A stretch of DNA of 64,000 nucleotides from Microglena sp. YARC (taxonomy: Eukaryota; Chlorophyta; Chlorophyceae; Chlamydomonadales; Chlamydomonadaceae). Below the pieces are notes generated by a model, which saw only the letters and a program-made list of their open reading frames with translations, was not told the origin of the DNA and did not search any database. The stretch lies in contig CM039463.1 of NCBI GenBank assembly GCA_022414725.1, forward strand, positions 38,975,369 through 39,039,368, read 5' to 3'. The translations under genes were made by a program, and so were the position numbers. This document shows, one piece after another, positions 62,958 to 64,000 of the stretch (position 1 is its first letter; each line of letters begins with the position of its first letter).

Positions 62958-63720
62958 CTGTGCAACAAATAAATAGGAGCAGCATTACAAGAGGATTCAG
63001 TTTGAATGGCGTTGCTCCTCCTACAATGTGCAAAGTAGGCGCACTTAGGTTCGGTGGGAGATACCAATCCTCGACCAAACGAACATTCACCACAACCCCT
63101 ATTGACCACGGCAGACAAGCTCCCTACCATGGTCGTTGGAGGCGGAGCCAAGGAGACATAGCTAGCCTCATGCTCTCTGACCTAGCTTATGAGAAGAGCA
63201 ATATTGGCCTGACTGCTAGCGAGAAGAATAAGCTTGCCCAGAGACGCTTCCGGTGAAACCAACCACGCCGCAACACCACCAGAACCCGCATCACCACCCT
63301 ACATTTGAGTCTCGTAGTTCCCGCCAGTGGTGATGTGAGGTTCAGAGCAAAACCGCAACAGCAGCAGCCGTATCAACCGCACAGTGAAATTGAGAACGAA
63401 ATAAGAGGGAACACGAATGCGAGGAACAATGAAGAGCTGTGGGAGCTTGAATGGAATGGAAATAACGCTTTGTTGGAATGGAAGAAAGCGGCTTTTGGAA
63501 GATGATCGATTCAGGTCAGAATCAAGTCGTGATCGTGGCCACGGCAGTACCTGAGGCTGTACTCCATGGCTTGGTCCTAAAACCAAGTCCGAACCACCAT
63601 TTCTCGCCTTGTTCGAATCGAATTCGAAGCCCCCCATCTGTCGAAGGGCGACAAATGAGAACGCCCCATCTGTCGAAGGGCCACAAATGAAAACGTAACA
63701 AGCATTTGCTTGCATGACGC
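62958..63720. other. Unannotated stretch with a short direct repeat
   Basis: Short frames on both strands carry no recognisable motif. A direct repeat with core CATCTGTCGAAGGGC occurs at about 63636 and 63668. Confidence 0.4.
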
Positions 63721-63874
63721 ATCCTCTTGCGAGGCTCTTGGAGACATGTCTTGCACAAGTGGTGTATCAATCACTGGTTGCCGCTCTTGTATTCGACTTG
63801 TTTCAAGCCACAAGAGCTTTCAAGAGGTTTAGCTTATTTAAGAGGGGGAAACAAGAGGCGCAAAACTTACCGAC

Positions 63875-64000
63875 GGTAGAGGGAGGAAAAGCAGCATCCT
63901 GGGTGGAAGCTGGATAGTAGTAGGATGCGTGGGGAGGTATTAGAGTTGTGTAGGAGTTGTAAAAGGGGTTTACGCATTTGAAGAAGTGGGGCGATAAGGT
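63875..64000 (-). pseudogene. gag: Second HpLTR-3 gag copy (partial)
   Basis: These 126 bp match 58410-58536 with one or two differences and continue past the window edge. The left edge begins GGTAGAGGG exactly at the TIR of the previous segment. Confidence 0.85.

Larger units (their letters stand above)
59043..63874. mobile_element. TIR-bounded segment, unclassified DNA transposon candidate
   Basis: The left end GTCGGTAAGTTTTGC (59043-59057) is repeated inverted at 63860-63874. Both ends carry many CTCTTGA/TCAAGAG subterminal motifs (59070-59350; 63790-63860), as often seen for transposase binding sites. The interior is mostly satellites plus a few short frames. No transposase was recognised. 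No target duplication can be called, because the left flank is a G tract and the right flank is HpLTR-3 gag. Confidence 0.55.

Noticed and set aside
62960..63256. Host gene on the plus strand
   Set aside because: The 98-codon frame has no recognised motif or splice support and overlaps a better candidate exon on the other strand.

Overview
The window is eukaryotic nuclear DNA made almost entirely of nested transposable elements. Ty1/copia-type and Ty3/gypsy-type LTR elements, non-LTR retrotransposons, a tRNA-derived SINE and DNA transposons are all present. I see no rRNA, no free tRNA gene and no convincing single-copy host gene. The organism cannot be named from sequence alone. A LINE with two endonuclease domains, a copia lineage using a half-tRNA primer site and a chromodomain gypsy element would fit a green alga or relative, but this is weak inference.

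Working labels used below are mine. Copia1-A, -R, -B and -C are four copies of one copia family whose LTRs start T(A/G)TCAGC and end GCTGATA. Gypsy-1 and Gypsy-2 are Ty3/gypsy elements. HpLTR-1, -2 and -3 are LTR elements with hairpin-rich LTRs and no reverse transcriptase. Copia2 is a second copia element. LINE-T is a non-LTR family with a (TGTAA)n tail, and LINE-D is a longer LINE with two endonuclease domains.

Layout. 1-3228: 3' part of Copia1-A (+). 3229-3785: LINE-T 3' end (+). 3786-6663: Copia1-R (-), whose 5' LTR carries a 416-bp TRIM. 6664-44542: Gypsy-1 (-), split by four insertions. These are Copia1-R at 6663, a TA-flanked TIR element (6917-7682), a hAT-type element (7809-31769) and Copia1-C (34651-41633). 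Gypsy-1 ends in a 2.3-kb LTR made of tandem units. The hAT element holds Copia1-B (7904-30457), which holds HpLTR-1 (8682-24359), which holds Gypsy-2 (10229-21542). Gypsy-2 holds a LINE-T copy (14355-15632) and a SINE (21054-21263). 44543-51292: Copia2 (-), interrupted by Gypsy-1 and by LINE-D (44628-50377). 51293-55669: HpLTR-2 (-), holding a third LINE-T fragment. 55679-59042: HpLTR-3 (-). 59043-63874: a TIR-bounded segment full of satellites. 63875-64000: the start of a second HpLTR-3 copy.

Most insertions are supported by target-site duplications: GGGGC, CTCATATG, CCCTT, GACTG, ATAGC, GCGTG, TTATGTGTAAG, ATTACCTTGTT and TA. In several cases the interrupted reading frame resumes exactly across the insertion. 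By-eye LTR divergence falls inward through the main nest (Copia1-B about 2.9%, HpLTR-1 about 2.6%, Gypsy-2 about 0.9%), which agrees with the nesting order. Most coding regions carry frameshifts, many of them at homopolymer runs, so part of the apparent decay may be sequencing error.

The strongest candidates for something undescribed are three. The first is the HpLTR lineage: gag-like proteins, a degenerate protease, a shared unknown C-terminal protein and LTRs built from covarying hairpins. The second is the SINE/LINE-D partnership through a shared 3' tail. The third is a frame-preserving intron in Gypsy-2 gag.
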